15,965 bases of DNA from Zetaproteobacteria bacterium. Its GTDB lineage: Bacteria > Pseudomonadota > Zetaproteobacteria > Mariprofundales > Mariprofundaceae. The stretch is taken from NCBI GenBank assembly GCA_021545665.1, contig JAJRTX010000275.1:1-15965 (forward strand). Direction: 5' to 3'. Each line of letters starts with the position of its first letter. The stretch's first letter is position 1. Below are positions 1 through 8,113 of this stretch, in pieces. Under the pieces are notes generated by a model that saw only the letters and a list, made by a program, of their open reading frames with translations, was not told where the DNA came from and ran no database searches. A program made the position numbers and the translations under genes.

Positions 1-87
1 GAAGCCAAAGTTAGCCTTGAAGAAGGTGTGGACCGATTGTGCACGCGCATTCTTGAGCGCATTAAAGAGATAGGTTCACCAGGTTAA
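1..87 (+). CDS. C-terminal end of an unidentified protein (partial)
   Basis: An open frame enters from the left edge and stops with TAA just before the epimerase gene. Only 28 residues are visible. They form a charged amphipathic stretch (LEEGVDRLCTRILERIKE) of the kind that ends many fold-type I PLP aminotransferases, but this is far too short to assign a family. The gap to the next ATG is 29 bases on the same strand, so the two genes may be cotranscribed. The reading frame is well supported; the function is not. Confidence 0.5.
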   Translation, partial: EAKVSLEEGVDRLCTRILERIKEIGSPG

Positions 88-116
88 TCCATTCCAGGGT
101 TTTGAAAGGCGCTGAC

Positions 117-1157
117 ATGAATATCCTAACCGTGGTCGGTGCGCGACCACAGTTTATCAAAGTTGCTGCTGTATCGCGTATCATTGAGCAAACCTCAGGT
201 ATAAATGAAAAAATCATCCACACCGGGCAGCATTTTGACGCCAATCTGTCGAGCATATTTTTCTCTGAACTCCGCATTCCAGAACCTTCCCATAATCTAG
301 AGGTTATGGGCGGTGGCCATGGCGCAATGACTGGGCGCATGATGGAAAAACTCGAAACTGTTATGCTTAAAGAAAAACCAGATGGTGTTTTGATATATGG
401 TGATACCAATTCAACTCTTGCCGGAGCGCTGGTGGCTGTAAAGCTGCATATTCCATTGTTCCATGTCGAGGCTGGATTGCGCTCCTTTAATCGAGCGATG
501 CCCGAAGAGATCAATCGTATTATTTCCGACCAGTTATCAGAACAACTGTTTTGTCCAACCAGTCTTTCGGTTGCCAATCTTGAAAAAGAAGGGATCACCA
601 AAGGCGTGCATCATGTAGGTGATGTTATGTATGATGCAACCTTGTTTGCGAGCGAAAGCTCTCGCGCGCAATCAGATATTCTCGACCGGATAGGAGTTGA
701 GGACGGCGATTATCTTCTTTGTACCCTGCATAGGGCCGAGAACACCGATGACGAACAGCGCTTTCGTAAAATTATTTCCTTTCTTGAAGAGGCGGCAACA
801 GATCGGGTAATGGTCTTTCCGGTCCATCCGCGAACCAAACAGGTAATGCAGAAATATAACATTATACCAAAGGGCATCAAGCTGATTGATCCGGTTGGCT
901 ATCTCGACATTCATCGTTTACTGGCAGGAGCTGTAGGAGTTTATACCGATTCCGGCGGCTTGCAGAAGGAAGCCTATTTTCATAATACTCCATGCGTTAC
1001 CCTGCGTGATGAAACGGAGTGGGTCGAAACCATTGAATCGGGCTGGAACCGCCTGTGGACCAGCGAAGAATACAGTACACCCCGACGCGCTATAACAGAT
1101 TATGGTGAAGGACAATCGGCGCGTAAAATCGTCGATATTCTACTTTCTCCCTCATAA
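117..1157 (+). CDS. wecB: UDP-N-acetylglucosamine 2-epimerase, non-hydrolysing (WecB/WbpI type)
   Basis: This cytosolic enzyme interconverts UDP-GlcNAc-type sugars at C2, supplying a ManNAc-type nucleotide sugar for surface polysaccharide. The 346-residue length fits the family. Visible signatures are the N-terminal GARPQFIK (8-15), HTGQH (35-39), YGDTNST (94-100), HVEAGLRS (116-123) with MPEEINR after it (128-134), CTLHRAEN (202-209) and, near the C-terminus, TDSGGLQKEA. These carry the family's catalytic Asp and Glu residues and its UDP-binding residues. The YGDTNST/MPEEINR wording is closer to the WbpI-like branch (2,3-diacetamido-glucuronate 2-epimerases) than to enterobacterial WecB, so the exact sugar is uncertain. 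I chose the ATG at 117, which has GAAAGG at 104-109 upstream; an in-frame TTG at 102 adds only five residues. The neighbours are sugar-related. Confidence 0.93.
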   Translation: MNILTVVGARPQFIKVAAVSRIIEQTSGINEKIIHTGQHFDANLSSIFFSELRIPEPSHNLEVMGGGHGAMTGRMMEKLETVMLKEKPDGVLIYGDTNSTLAGALVAVKLHIPLFHVEAGLRSFNRAMPEEINRIISDQLSEQLFCPTSLSVANLEKEGITKGVHHVGDVMYDATLFASESSRAQSDILDRIGVEDGDYLLCTLHRAENTDDEQRFRKIISFLEEAATDRVMVFPVHPRTKQVMQKYNIIPKGIKLIDPVGYLDIHRLLAGAVGVYTDSGGLQKEAYFHNTPCVTLRDETEWVETIESGWNRLWTSEEYSTPRRAITDYGEGQSARKIVDILLSPS

Positions 1158-1197
1158 GTCAGCCTCTACCTCCAGATGAGTATAGTAACCAGCTCTC

Positions 1198-1214
1198 GCC
1201 GAAATTATTTCGGC
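1198..1214. other. Perfect 7-bp hairpin downstream of wecB
   Basis: GCCGAAA, a 3-base loop (TTA) and TTTCGGC form a perfect inverted repeat 41 bases after the epimerase stop. No T-run follows on either strand, so it is not a standard intrinsic terminator. It may still mark the transcript's 3' end, or belong to the decayed insertion element that begins just after it. Confidence 0.4.
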
Positions 1215-1237
1215 ATTCCATATCCGGGGCTGCACAA

Positions 1238-1474
1238 TTGAGAGGTAACCCTCACAACAATGCGCGCGCCGATAGCTTCTTCAACCATCTGAAGCGTAAA
1301 CGTATCAGACGCTGAGCATATAAAATCAGACAAGATGCAAGACGCGATGTGTTCGACTGAATCGAAATGTCTTATTACAAGTAACACAATCACGCTGATA
1401 ACGGACGCCATCAAACCTTGAAAGGCAAAACTCCAATGGGGTACACTCGAATTACTCAAACTTATGCAGTATGA
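1238..1474 (+). pseudogene. Decayed C-terminal fragment of an IS3-family transposase (OrfB, rve integrase core)
   Basis: Read in one frame, this stretch gives LRGNPHNNARADSFFNHLKR, then KRIRR-stop, AYKIRQDARRDVFD-stop, IEMSYYK-stop, and then HQTLKGKTPM. This is the signature end of IS3-type OrfB transposases: the (K/R)GNxxDNAxAESFFxxLK block with the last catalytic Glu, then the YKTRxEARxDVFDYIEMFYN block. In-frame stops lie at 1313-1315 (TGA), 1358-1360 (TGA) and 1382-1384 (TAA). The Glu of the DDE triad position (AESFF) reads as Asp here (ADSFF). The N-terminal half, OrfA and terminal inverted repeats are not visible. The element is therefore an old, inactive scar between wecB and the glycosyltransferase gene. 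The assignment rests on remembered family motifs, not on a search. Confidence 0.75.
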
Positions 1475-1476
1475 GT

Positions 1477-1505
1477 TTCAAAACACGAGGTTATTCATCT
1501 ATACA
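1477..1505 (+). promoter_or_regulatory. Possible promoter of the CgeB-like gene
   Basis: TTCAAA (1477-1482) and TATACA (1500-1505) are 17 bases apart; each matches the sigma-70 consensus at 4 of 6 positions. Transcription would start near 1512, which leaves a leader only if translation begins at the ATG at 1550 rather than at 1514. This is weak evidence from pattern alone. Confidence 0.25.
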
Positions 1506-1549
1506 CATCAGGAATGGCAAATACTTGGTATACAAAAGAGCATGATTTA

Positions 1550-3277
1550 ATGGACAAGCATTCCAGGCGCCTTGATTTATTGTTAATATGCAATTTTGAA
1601 CCAGGTCAGGCGCAAACTTGTAAGGATCATATTAAGGCATTTGATGCCTTTTCCCGGCATAATGTGCAAATTTATTCAGGATTGGGTGATCTGCCGGATG
1701 ATCTTGAGCTGGAACGGTATGACGGAGTTATCCTGCATTTTACGATTTCAGTACGCCTTGACAGTTATCTGTCTCCGCTTGCCAGATATCGATTGCGTTG
1801 CTTCGATGGTCATAAATCTATGTTCATTCAAGATGAATACCGTGAAATTAACGATACGATCGAGGCCATTGATTATCTTGGCATTGATATGTTGTTTACC
1901 TGTGTACCAGAAGGCGAAATAGAAAAGGTCTACCCTCCTGCACGCCTACCTAACCTCAAATGTATCAATGTGCTAACGGGTTATGTTCCACAGCTTTTGC
2001 TTGATAAGGATGTGCCATCCTTTTCCCAACGTACGCTTGATATTGGTTATCGCGGGAGGGTTTATCCTGCATGGCACGGTCAGCTAGGCCGAGAAAAATG
2101 GATGATTGCGGATTTTTTTTTACGCGATGCCCCTAGTTACAATTTAACCTGTGATATTTCTACGCAAGAGAAAGACCGTATTTACGGTGGAAAGTGGATT
2201 GATTTCCTCAGTCAGAGCAAGGCTGTTCTGGCGGTTGAAAGTGGCGCAAGTATATTTGATTTTACTGGCCAGATTGCTAAAAGTGTTGAAGCTCATGTGG
2301 CACGTCAGCCCGAAGTTTCTTATGCTGAATTACGACGGCTTTATTTTGCAGATGAAGAGGGCTCTATCCGCCTTAACCAGATTTCACCGCGCTGTTTTGA
2401 AGCTGCCGCTCTTCGCACACTGATTATCGCATATGAGGGAGAGTATTCCGGGGTACTTGAGCCATGGCGCCATTTCATACCGCTGAAAAAAGATCATTCC
2501 AATATGGATGAAGTAGTGGCTGTCCTTCGCGATAAGGAACGCTCCCAGATGATCATCAAGACAGTCTATGATGAAGTCGCCTGTAATGAAAAATATAGCT
2601 ATAGCGGTTTTATGCAACGGGTTGATAGCGAGCTGCTGACACTGATAAAACCTAACGATTGTGTACGGAAAAGTTATGACAATGTTGAATTTATTAGCCG
2701 TTTTGGGCGTTATGACCGGCCCTTGCGAAGCCATCTTTTAAGATCTTCAGTGATTAGAAAACTCGTTGAGTTCAGTCGTTACAGTGTATTGCCCTTACTT
2801 CCCCGTAGATTACGGCCAGCGGCTACAAATATGGCTAGAAAGACAATCAAGATGATATCAGAGTTACGTGCAAAACGTCGCTTAAAAGTGCCTACTGTCG
2901 TACTTCCCCAACAACTTAAAAAGGTAATTAGGAGTCCACAGGAACAAGAGGAGGTTGTACATTTTCTGGAATTAATCACTCTAATGTCAAGACTATCAAT
3001 ACGAATTAATCGACCAATAATTGTTACTACATACGATAAATCAACGGGTTGTGTAAGCTTCATTCCGGGAACTGGAAACACTGATCAAACATCATACGAT
3101 CAGTTTGAAACAGCGATTAGATATAGTAAAATTAATTGCATACAATGGGATTTTGGATCGCGCATGGGGCTTGGTAAACTTACCCGTTGGCGCAAAATAA
3201 AGAAGTTTCCTGCCATCGTTGGACTGTTGCAGCGTGAACCTGATCTTATTCGTTTCTTCACCCTGAATACCCCCTAG
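1550..3277 (+). CDS. CgeB-like glycosyltransferase with an uncharacterised C-terminal extension
   Basis: This 575-residue protein has no signal peptide or membrane segment that I can see, and it resembles GT-B glycosyltransferases of the spore-maturation CgeB type. The N-terminal part starts with a strand-like LDLLLICNF and contains YDGVILHF and a long first domain. The second domain carries GYRGRVYPAWHGQLGREKW and, at 279-284, SPRCFE followed by AAALRTLIIAYEGEYSG. That block is the typical nucleotide-sugar-binding 'PxRxFEaaa..g..li' pattern of the CgeB C-terminal domain. After about residue 370 comes a basic linker and an unrecognised segment of some 200 residues. I prefer the ATG at 1550 because AAAGAG lies 10 bases upstream; the ATG at 1514, which adds 12 residues, has its AGGA immediately adjacent. 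Sugar donor and acceptor are unknown. The gene probably belongs with wecB in surface glycan synthesis. Confidence 0.7.
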   Translation: MDKHSRRLDLLLICNFEPGQAQTCKDHIKAFDAFSRHNVQIYSGLGDLPDDLELERYDGVILHFTISVRLDSYLSPLARYRLRCFDGHKSMFIQDEYREINDTIEAIDYLGIDMLFTCVPEGEIEKVYPPARLPNLKCINVLTGYVPQLLLDKDVPSFSQRTLDIGYRGRVYPAWHGQLGREKWMIADFFLRDAPSYNLTCDISTQEKDRIYGGKWIDFLSQSKAVLAVESGASIFDFTGQIAKSVEAHVARQPEVSYAELRRLYFADEEGSIRLNQISPRCFEAAALRTLIIAYEGEYSGVLEPWRHFIPLKKDHSNMDEVVAVLRDKERSQMIIKTVYDEVACNEKYSYSGFMQRVDSELLTLIKPNDCVRKSYDNVEFISRFGRYDRPLRSHLLRSSVIRKLVEFSRYSVLPLLPRRLRPAATNMARKTIKMISELRAKRRLKVPTVVLPQQLKKVIRSPQEQEEVVHFLELITLMSRLSIRINRPIIVTTYDKSTGCVSFIPGTGNTDQTSYDQFETAIRYSKINCIQWDFGSRMGLGKLTRWRKIKKFPAIVGLLQREPDLIRFFTLNTP

Positions 3278-3416
3278 AATTATAGACACTTTGTTCCCAA
3301 AACTGCGGGCAATGAGAATATAAAATGAGGCGGACATGGCAAATAAAGACAAGTTGATACCAGTGACGTCGGAATTGTTGAAAGTGAATTCAAAGCACAT
3401 TTTTTTCCTGGCTGGA

Positions 3417-4832
3417 TTATCCTCTAATCAAAGCCAGTTTTGCATAATCAACCTTTGAGCGATGTCTGCGGTCTAGTGGTATTTCTACAATCTTGACAAC
3501 TTCGATTTCGCCGATCTTGCTTGCCTGACTTTGCCACAAACCGTGTGCCGGTTCCTCGCCCTCAATTGCGAGCTTTGGAGGGGAAGTATCGGGGATCAGC
3601 GCAACTGCATTAACACCATCCCAACTGCGTGCAGCTACCTCAATCTCAAAGGGAAACAATTCGCCAGCTTTTGCTGACCATCTGCCCCGTAACCATAATC
3701 TGCCTTCATTATCAAATCTGCCAGCATCCCCGGTACGATGCCAAACCTCACCATCAATCATAATTTTATTTTCATCATCGCCATAGCCATCAAGGTAAGA
3801 TTTATTGACGTGCTCACCAGTGACAATGATTTCATCTTCTATGATGTCTGTCTTGATTTGTGCAACAGGCTTGCCGGCCAGCAAGCCTGACCCTGTCTCC
3901 ATTGCAGCCCATTCTTCAGGACTAATATCTTCAACTAGTTGATGTGAAATTGGCTCAGCTTCGGTTGAGCCATATACCGCCATGACTCTTGTAGCCGGCA
4001 TTACTTGCTGCAAGCGCTTCATAAGATCCGGAAAAATCGGTCCACCGCCTGTATAGATGGTATCGAGGTTTAGATTGAGAGCTTCGCGGGAGAGAAGATC
4101 ACAAATGGATGGGGGCAGCAACGCCCGGGTAACATTCTGTTTTTTAACCAATTCAGCAATTGAAAAAGGATTCGCCTGATCATGATGGGTCAGTTTCCAG
4201 TTTGGCAGTACAGAAGTTACCCCCAAACCCAGATTAACGATGACAAAAACAGGGAATGCAACCAGATCAATCTCATTGTCATTTTCGGAAGCCAGCATCT
4301 CTGACACACACGCATTTTGCGCAGCAAGAAAGCCGTGACTTCTGACAATGCCTTTGGGTCTGCCGGTCGAACCACTAGTGAATGAAATCAAAGCAGGGTG
4401 ATCGGGCTCTACTTCCGTGAGAATATCATTTTTACTAACGGCATCAGAAACATGTAAGCGAAGAGGAACTTTCCAAAGTTCTGGAGTAATAAAAGGCAGT
4501 ATTTTGTACCAGCTTGAAGTCAGCACGGCCTTGGGACGCGTCATTGAAATTGCATGTTTTAATCCCTTGAGGCCCATTGCAGGTTCAGGAAAAACTATAG
4601 TTGCTCCAAGACGCCAAAGGGCGGCGATGCTGGCATAAAGATCTATGCCCACAGGCATTGCCAACAGAACCCTATCACCACTTTCAACACCTCTGGCGCA
4701 CCAATGGCTTGCCAGTCCTGCAGATTTACGAGCTAAATCCTTGTATGTGATGTACTCACCATTTCCAGCAACCACAGCCACAACATCACTACGCCTGAGG
4801 GCCGTTTCAAGAAATGTCGAAATCAGGTTCAT
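3417..4832 (-). CDS. AMP-forming acyl ligase of the ANL superfamily, OleC-like
   Basis: This enzyme should activate a carboxylic acid with ATP to an acyl-adenylate, then pass it to CoA or another acceptor. Core motifs are all present: P-loop SFTSGSTGRPKG (150-161), YGSTEAEP (287-294), WHRTGD (364-369) and a C-terminal RRHRSKVDY with the expected catalytic lysine at 460. At 471 residues it is short for an acyl-CoA synthetase (usually 500-560). The segment FPVFVIVNLGLGVTSVLP and the RH-x-x-K ending recall OleC-type enzymes, which adenylate beta-hydroxy acids and form beta-lactones. That similarity is from memory and moderate. The start is the ATG at 4832 with AGGCG upstream; a TTG directly before it is possible. 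It is the last gene of the operon, 10 bases after the GNAT gene, and may load the acid moiety of the product. Substrate unknown. Confidence 0.8.
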   Translation of the reverse strand: MNLISTFLETALRRSDVVAVVAGNGEYITYKDLARKSAGLASHWCARGVESGDRVLLAMPVGIDLYASIAALWRLGATIVFPEPAMGLKGLKHAISMTRPKAVLTSSWYKILPFITPELWKVPLRLHVSDAVSKNDILTEVEPDHPALISFTSGSTGRPKGIVRSHGFLAAQNACVSEMLASENDNEIDLVAFPVFVIVNLGLGVTSVLPNWKLTHHDQANPFSIAELVKKQNVTRALLPPSICDLLSREALNLNLDTIYTGGGPIFPDLMKRLQQVMPATRVMAVYGSTEAEPISHQLVEDISPEEWAAMETGSGLLAGKPVAQIKTDIIEDEIIVTGEHVNKSYLDGYGDDENKIMIDGEVWHRTGDAGRFDNEGRLWLRGRWSAKAGELFPFEIEVAARSWDGVNAVALIPDTSPPKLAIEGEEPAHGLWQSQASKIGEIEVVKIVEIPLDRRHRSKVDYAKLALIRG

Positions 4833-4842
4833 CAAATAACGC

Positions 4843-5685
4843 CTAAAGTTTACGACCCATCAGGGCATATCTTCTGAATACATCCGCTTTATGTACCTCA
4901 CTGCGGCTTCGCGATATATTGTCTTCGTGAATGAGGGCGTGGATTACGGATTCAAACCCCATTTCTATGGCGCGTCGGTGATAGGTATCGGCCAAAAGGT
5001 GGCCAACACCGTACATCCTGCTTGCATAGGATTTCAGTATGACAGAGGGCTTGCCGGAATGATCCATGAAGTCAGGTGAACCAAACAAAAATCCCTTAAG
5101 TGCATTTTCCTCATCGCGAGCAAAAAATACATGTTCTTTCTGTATCAAGGGCAGTAGAGGTTCATAAATTGCCATAAAGTCTTCAAAGGCAATGGGCGAG
5201 AAAAATTTGTTCCCTGCAAATGCTTCTGCTGACATGTCGAATAAATCGCGGATCAATGCCTCACCATTCTCACCATCCCATGGCCGGATCGTAACGCCGG
5301 GAATTTCGGCAGGTCTCTTACCCAGTGTATCTGCGAGTTTAGCTTTTGCTGAAATATATTTCGAAATCGGTTCAAAATCTGACTGCTCAAAAATTGCAAG
5401 ATCGTGTTCACCGCTGGTCGGCTCCATCAGAAACGGCGCTGAACCATCGCTTTGGCACACAAGGCGATAAGAGTGCCAGGTATCACCATCAAGTGGTCCC
5501 ACAAGTGCTTCATAACCTTCATCGCTGCATTTGGCAGCAACCCGGGTTAAAAGTTCAACGCCTTCCGCAACAGATTTGAATTTAATACCGCCGATCGCAG
5601 CAGTTTTGAACTCACCCCAGGAGGGCGCCTTTCGATAGAGTGTTGCTTTAGAATTTTCAATTGAAAAGACTTCTGGTTTTACCAT
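4843..5685 (-). CDS. GNAT-superfamily acyltransferase-like protein
   Basis: This is a 280-residue soluble protein. Its C-terminal half (about 150-280) has the look of a GNAT fold: VFFARDEENALKGFLFGSP as the beta-strand pair, then SYASRMYGVGHLLADTYHRR, resembling the acyl-CoA-loop and helix region, then a final strand region with HALIHEDN. The N-terminal half contains a conserved-looking GPLDGDTWHSYRLV (63-76), which I associate with uncharacterised GNAT proteins of this size. It would transfer an acyl group from an acyl-CoA to an amine or hydroxyl. The start at ATG 5685 overlaps the preceding stop by one base (TGATG) and has GGAG eight bases upstream; longer in-frame extensions lie inside the preceding gene. 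It sits directly before the acyl ligase, so the two may act in succession. Substrate unknown. Confidence 0.65.
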   Translation of the reverse strand: MVKPEVFSIENSKATLYRKAPSWGEFKTAAIGGIKFKSVAEGVELLTRVAAKCSDEGYEALVGPLDGDTWHSYRLVCQSDGSAPFLMEPTSGEHDLAIFEQSDFEPISKYISAKAKLADTLGKRPAEIPGVTIRPWDGENGEALIRDLFDMSAEAFAGNKFFSPIAFEDFMAIYEPLLPLIQKEHVFFARDEENALKGFLFGSPDFMDHSGKPSVILKSYASRMYGVGHLLADTYHRRAIEMGFESVIHALIHEDNISRSRSEVHKADVFRRYALMGRKL

Positions 5686-7019
5686 CACAAAACTCCATCG
5701 ATAAAAAACAGGCTTGCTGGAACAATTAATGCAATTCCAAATACTTTTGGGCCACGCCAGCTGGAAAACCAACCGGGCATTGCCCATGCAACAATAGTTG
5801 AAAGAGCGACGCTAAGCAGAACTGGGGGCCATATAGGATCATACCAGAGCGCTTCCTTCGGGTTCATATAGGTGATGAGAGTACATACCCCAACGATAGC
5901 CAGGTTAATAGGAATTACTGTAAACCGCCATTTGCTGCCTTCAGCTTTTCCTAACACAGCCAGAGTTGCAAAAATGGCTGCGGCACCAGCGAAGGTCATA
6001 TTAAAAAGATTGATTGTCGTTGTCTCAATAGCTTCACCAGCGAGCAGCCAAAGCAACGCAACGCCTGCTGAAGCTGCTATTAAGTCAAGAACCGGTGAGC
6101 GGCTTACGCATGGATTAAGTTTGCCAGCGAGAGCATGAGTAAATATCGCAAAAAACGGAAGGGTTGCATTCACCGGATTAGTTACGGTCAGTATCAGAAA
6201 TATCAAAATTGTACGAGATCTGGCTTCGTGGGGTGTGATACCTAAAACACCAGAAAACCGAATTGCAGCTAGTATCATACTTACAAAAAACAAGGCTGCC
6301 AGAATAAGTACCCAGGGTTCTGAGGCAAGATATCTTTCCAGGAATAAGTGAGCGCCTATTGGAACAAACAGATTGTCAAGTCCACGCCATGAATCTGCTT
6401 CAACCAATGCGCAAAAGGCTGCGATAAGCAATGAAAGCAAGATCACATTAACTCGCCCTGCATCACTCATGAGTAGTAAGACAATCATTGCGCTTATCCA
6501 TGTCACCATGAAAAATGCAACCACACCTTCAATGCTTTTTGTGCCTTCTGCAACTGCAAATCGAAGCTTGCCGTAAGTGATACCCACCAATGCAGAAGCG
6601 GTGTCTGATAATGTTATAACAAGCAGAGGCAGGACATATAAAACCGGATTTGCATCTGATCTGAAAAAGAGAAAAGCCACAGAAAGCGCAAGATAAATTT
6701 CACCATAGGAAGCGCGGCTAACCGAATGCAGAACAGAGCCGATACCATGTTCTTTTGTCTTGCTACGCCGCATTGCAAGCATAACAAATATTGTGCAAGT
6801 GATAAGAATCAAAACTGGAATAGAGGTTGAGAAAACCAGTGGAAAGAAAAGGGATGAGATACCCACAGCAACATGGACGATCTTGCGCTGTATCTCAGGT
6901 GATAGCCCAAACTTACCTGCAAGGTAGCGTACGGCTGTCATTAAAAGCAGGATGCTGATGATTACCGGTAGCACCAACCCGATTTCCAACCAGTTTATGA
7001 CCAACCATTTTTCGCTCAA
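5685..7019 (-). CDS. Phytol/dolichol-kinase-like membrane protein with extra C-terminal membrane domain
   Basis: This is a highly hydrophobic 444-residue integral membrane protein with roughly a dozen predicted helices by eye. The first 220 residues carry the CTP-dependent polyprenol kinase pattern (VTE5, Sec59, CDP-DAG-synthase-like): RKIVHVAVG (45-53), SDTASALVG (138-146) followed by YGK, KSIEG (161-165), and EADSWRGLDN (207-216) near the family's 'E...D(N)' site. The known reaction is phosphorylation of phytol, farnesol or dolichol. The second half (about 230-444) is more membrane segments, including TPHEARSRT and TVTNPVNATLPFF, and is unusual for a simple phytol kinase of 200-300 residues. 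The start is probably TTG at 7019, overlapping the preceding stop as TTGA; another TTG lies at 7022 and no ATG is nearby. It would phosphorylate the lipid alcohol of this pathway. Confidence 0.7.
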   Translation of the reverse strand: MSEKWLVINWLEIGLVLPVIISILLLMTAVRYLAGKFGLSPEIQRKIVHVAVGISSLFFPLVFSTSIPVLILITCTIFVMLAMRRSKTKEHGIGSVLHSVSRASYGEIYLALSVAFLFFRSDANPVLYVLPLLVITLSDTASALVGITYGKLRFAVAEGTKSIEGVVAFFMVTWISAMIVLLLMSDAGRVNVILLSLLIAAFCALVEADSWRGLDNLFVPIGAHLFLERYLASEPWVLILAALFFVSMILAAIRFSGVLGITPHEARSRTILIFLILTVTNPVNATLPFFAIFTHALAGKLNPCVSRSPVLDLIAASAGVALLWLLAGEAIETTTINLFNMTFAGAAAIFATLAVLGKAEGSKWRFTVIPINLAIVGVCTLITYMNPKEALWYDPIWPPVLLSVALSTIVAWAMPGWFSSWRGPKVFGIALIVPASLFFIDGVL

Positions 7020-8113
7020 CAAACCTGCTCCACAACGAAATCAGAATAGAAAAACGCCTTGTCCATGGTTTTGCCCCTATCTTCAACCTCCGTTAGACGT
7101 ATCATTTTTTTGGAAAACGAGGTTGGCATGCGGCGTGGCACCATCATGTTCCAATAGACCAAACGTGCTCCAGGGTTTGACGCATTCAAGATTGAACGGT
7201 AAACTTCCTCGAAAATTTCTTCGTTCATGTATTCAAAGATGTCAGAAAGGTTGAAGCCGTCAGCCTTTTCTCCAATTTCCATACAGTCTTCAAGTGAACC
7301 GCAGCGCAGGTCCAGCCTATCCAGTCTCTCGCGAATGGTATTATAATGTTCTTCGCGCCAGGGAAGTGGCAGAGCTTCACCCTGCATACCTTTCAGAATA
7401 TAATGAAGATATGGATTTTTGCTTGGATCCAGATCGATACCCGCGTGATCTAGCCGGCTTGCAACATGATCTGCCAGTGACCCTTCTACATGGTCGAAGA
7501 ATGCAGGATCACGTCCCAGGCGGCCCATGACAAAATTTGAAAAGAAAACTTTCAGCAGTAGCTTCCAGCGCCAATTGTTCCAGCGTGTGTTGAAGAATAT
7601 TTCGCGCTCTGCTCTGGGCTTGGAGTGAAAGACTTCATCTACGGTGGCGCGCGATTGCGCTAAAGGTAAAATTTTGTTCTTGAAAATTCGAAAGTAGCGT
7701 TCAAATTTGCCAACCCCGCCGATACCCAGCAAACTAACTTCATCCCTTTGTTTTGCCCAGAAGATTGCAGTGTTTTCATCCAAATCATTCAAAAGGCGAT
7801 CAAACAGTTCAGCGCGTCTATTTGATTTACGAGCGCCCATTAGCTCCAAAAATTCTGTATGTGACAGCTTTCTGTAAGCTGCAATGCGTATTTCCAGACA
7901 GGCGATTTGTGCTGGTGACAGATCAATCGCAATCACCTTTTCTGGATCAAGCAACAGCATGGCAAGAGCATTGTCACCTGCTGAACATATTGAGACCAGT
8001 CTCTTGCCTTTTTGATTACCCAGCGCATCTACCAGCACGTCCGCATCTTCCCAAAGTTGGGCATAACGAATAGCCTCAAAGTTTGCACGCGAAGCAATAT
8101 CAGCGTTCTTCAT
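7016..8113 (-). CDS. DUF3419 / BtaA-like S-adenosylmethionine 3-amino-3-carboxypropyl transferase
   Basis: BtaA moves the 3-amino-3-carboxypropyl group of SAM onto diacylglycerol to begin betaine-lipid synthesis. This 365-residue homologue has the family landmarks: YAQLWED (17-23), SICSAGDN (41-48), AIDLSPAQ (62-69), LLGIGGVGKFERYF (128-141) and FNLSDIFEYM (287-296). SICSAGDN and AIDLSPAQ form the SAM-binding loops of a Rossmann-like methyltransferase fold. The protein has no signal peptide. The start is the ATG at 8113 with GGAGGG upstream, overlapping the previous stop as ATGA. No BtaB-type N-methyltransferase is present in the window, and the flanking genes are isoprenoid-type, so the acceptor may not be diacylglycerol. 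Family assignment is firm; the reaction here is inferred. Confidence 0.85.
   Translation of the reverse strand: MKNADIASRANFEAIRYAQLWEDADVLVDALGNQKGKRLVSICSAGDNALAMLLLDPEKVIAIDLSPAQIACLEIRIAAYRKLSHTEFLELMGARKSNRRAELFDRLLNDLDENTAIFWAKQRDEVSLLGIGGVGKFERYFRIFKNKILPLAQSRATVDEVFHSKPRAEREIFFNTRWNNWRWKLLLKVFFSNFVMGRLGRDPAFFDHVEGSLADHVASRLDHAGIDLDPSKNPYLHYILKGMQGEALPLPWREEHYNTIRERLDRLDLRCGSLEDCMEIGEKADGFNLSDIFEYMNEEIFEEVYRSILNASNPGARLVYWNMMVPRRMPTSFSKKMIRLTEVEDRGKTMDKAFFYSDFVVEQVC

Noticed and set aside
1205..1459. 84-residue minus-strand frame with a hydrophobic segment
   Set aside because: It is the antisense shadow of the decayed IS3 transposase frame, which shows family motifs on the plus strand; no ribosome site was seen.
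117..3277. Linking wecB and the CgeB-like gene to the central biosynthetic operon
   Set aside because: They are on the opposite strand, converge on the operon rather than share its promoter, and are separated from each other by an IS scar; a surface-glycan role is simpler.
3278..3416. Search for a terminator between the converging glycosyltransferase and ligase genes
   Set aside because: Only a weak CCC...GGG pairing near 3296-3310 is seen, without a T-run. No bidirectional terminator can be supported.
3336..3458. 40-residue plus-strand frame (MANKDKLIPV...) with a GAGGCGG ribosome-like site
   Set aside because: It runs into the 3' end of the ligase gene on the other strand, is very short and matches no family I know. 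The ribosome-like site is two bases from the ATG, which is too close.
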